Shown here: positions 5,884 through 5,922 of the stretch, one piece after another
How the letters are laid out: each line of letters begins with the position of its first letter
Numbering within the stretch: position 1 is the stretch's first letter
Origin: Desulfobacula sp.
Lineage (GTDB): Bacteria > Desulfobacterota > Desulfobacteria > Desulfobacterales > Desulfobacteraceae
DNA: 5,922 nt
Direction: 5' to 3'
Assembly (NCBI RefSeq): GCF_021107415.1
Contig: NZ_JAIOSW010000176.1
Coordinates: 1-5,922 of the forward strand
The notes under the pieces: model-generated
Told to the model about the DNA's origin: nothing
The model's input: only the letters and a program-made list of their open reading frames with translations
Database searches by the model: none
Translations under genes and position numbers: made by a program

Positions 5884-5922
5884 CTGAACGATTTTTTAAA
5901 GTTCTAAAAAGCCTTCCATTAA

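Larger units (their letters stand above)
5750..5922. other. Upstream region with no convincing gene
   Basis: No gene with a start signal is visible. On the minus strand one frame is open from the window edge (5920) for about 57 codons to a TAA near 5750. It could be the C-terminal end of a gene outside the window, but it has no recognisable motif and is arginine/lysine-rich in a random-looking way. Two perfect inverted repeats are listed separately. Confidence 0.4.

Noticed and set aside
1..5922. CRISPR array, tRNA, rRNA or insertion sequence
   Set aside because: No regularly spaced repeats, no cloverleaf or rRNA core sequence, and no transposase with terminal repeats were seen.

Overview
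The window looks like chromosomal DNA of an anaerobic bacterium, probably a sulfate-reducing Desulfobacterales-type member of the Thermodesulfobacteriota (former Deltaproteobacteria). The clues are a KorAB-type 2-oxoacid:ferredoxin oxidoreductase coupled to a GltD/NfnB-like iron-sulfur flavoprotein, a PAS/LuxR-type regulator of a kind common in that group, and a small RR/DRR-repeat protein. The taxonomic call rests on family resemblance from memory, not on a search.

Layout. Positions 1-180 hold no convincing gene and end in a perfect 8-bp inverted repeat. Positions 184-737 (+) carry the wreck of a PAS-PAS-LuxR regulator: three recognisable pieces in two reading frames, with deletion junctions and in-frame stops. 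Positions 738-1060 are non-coding, with a possible promoter and several short palindromes. Positions 1061-1279 (+) encode a 72-residue basic protein with repeated DRR/ERR motifs. It converges on a four-gene minus-strand operon read from 5647 down to 1318: a GltD-like Fe-S flavoprotein, a second NAD(P)/FAD-dependent oxidoreductase, the 2-oxoacid:ferredoxin oxidoreductase alpha subunit, and its beta subunit. Spacing is tight (12 bp, about 75 bp, and a TAATG overlap). A good sigma-70-type promoter (TTGACA, 17 bp, TACACT) lies about 70 bp upstream of the first gene, which starts with TTG. Positions 5750-5922 have no convincing gene but contain two perfect inverted repeats.

How the genes would work together in an intact relative: the alpha/gamma and beta subunits oxidise a 2-oxoacid with CoA to acyl-CoA and CO2 and reduce ferredoxin (or run in reverse), and the two flavoproteins would exchange electrons between iron-sulfur carriers and NAD(P)H.

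The striking point is that three of the four operon genes look internally deleted, while the reading frames mostly stay open. The GltD-like protein jumps from the end of its NADPH domain straight into its C-terminal ferredoxin domain. The second flavoprotein jumps from mid-NAD-domain to its C-terminal FAD motif. The junction between that gene and the alpha gene has swallowed nearly the whole gamma domain, leaving a 30-codon remnant without a normal start codon. Only the beta subunit and the alpha domain proper look complete. With the shredded regulator, this suggests a locus decaying by repeated medium-sized deletions, or an assembly that lost segments. Sequence alone cannot separate the two.
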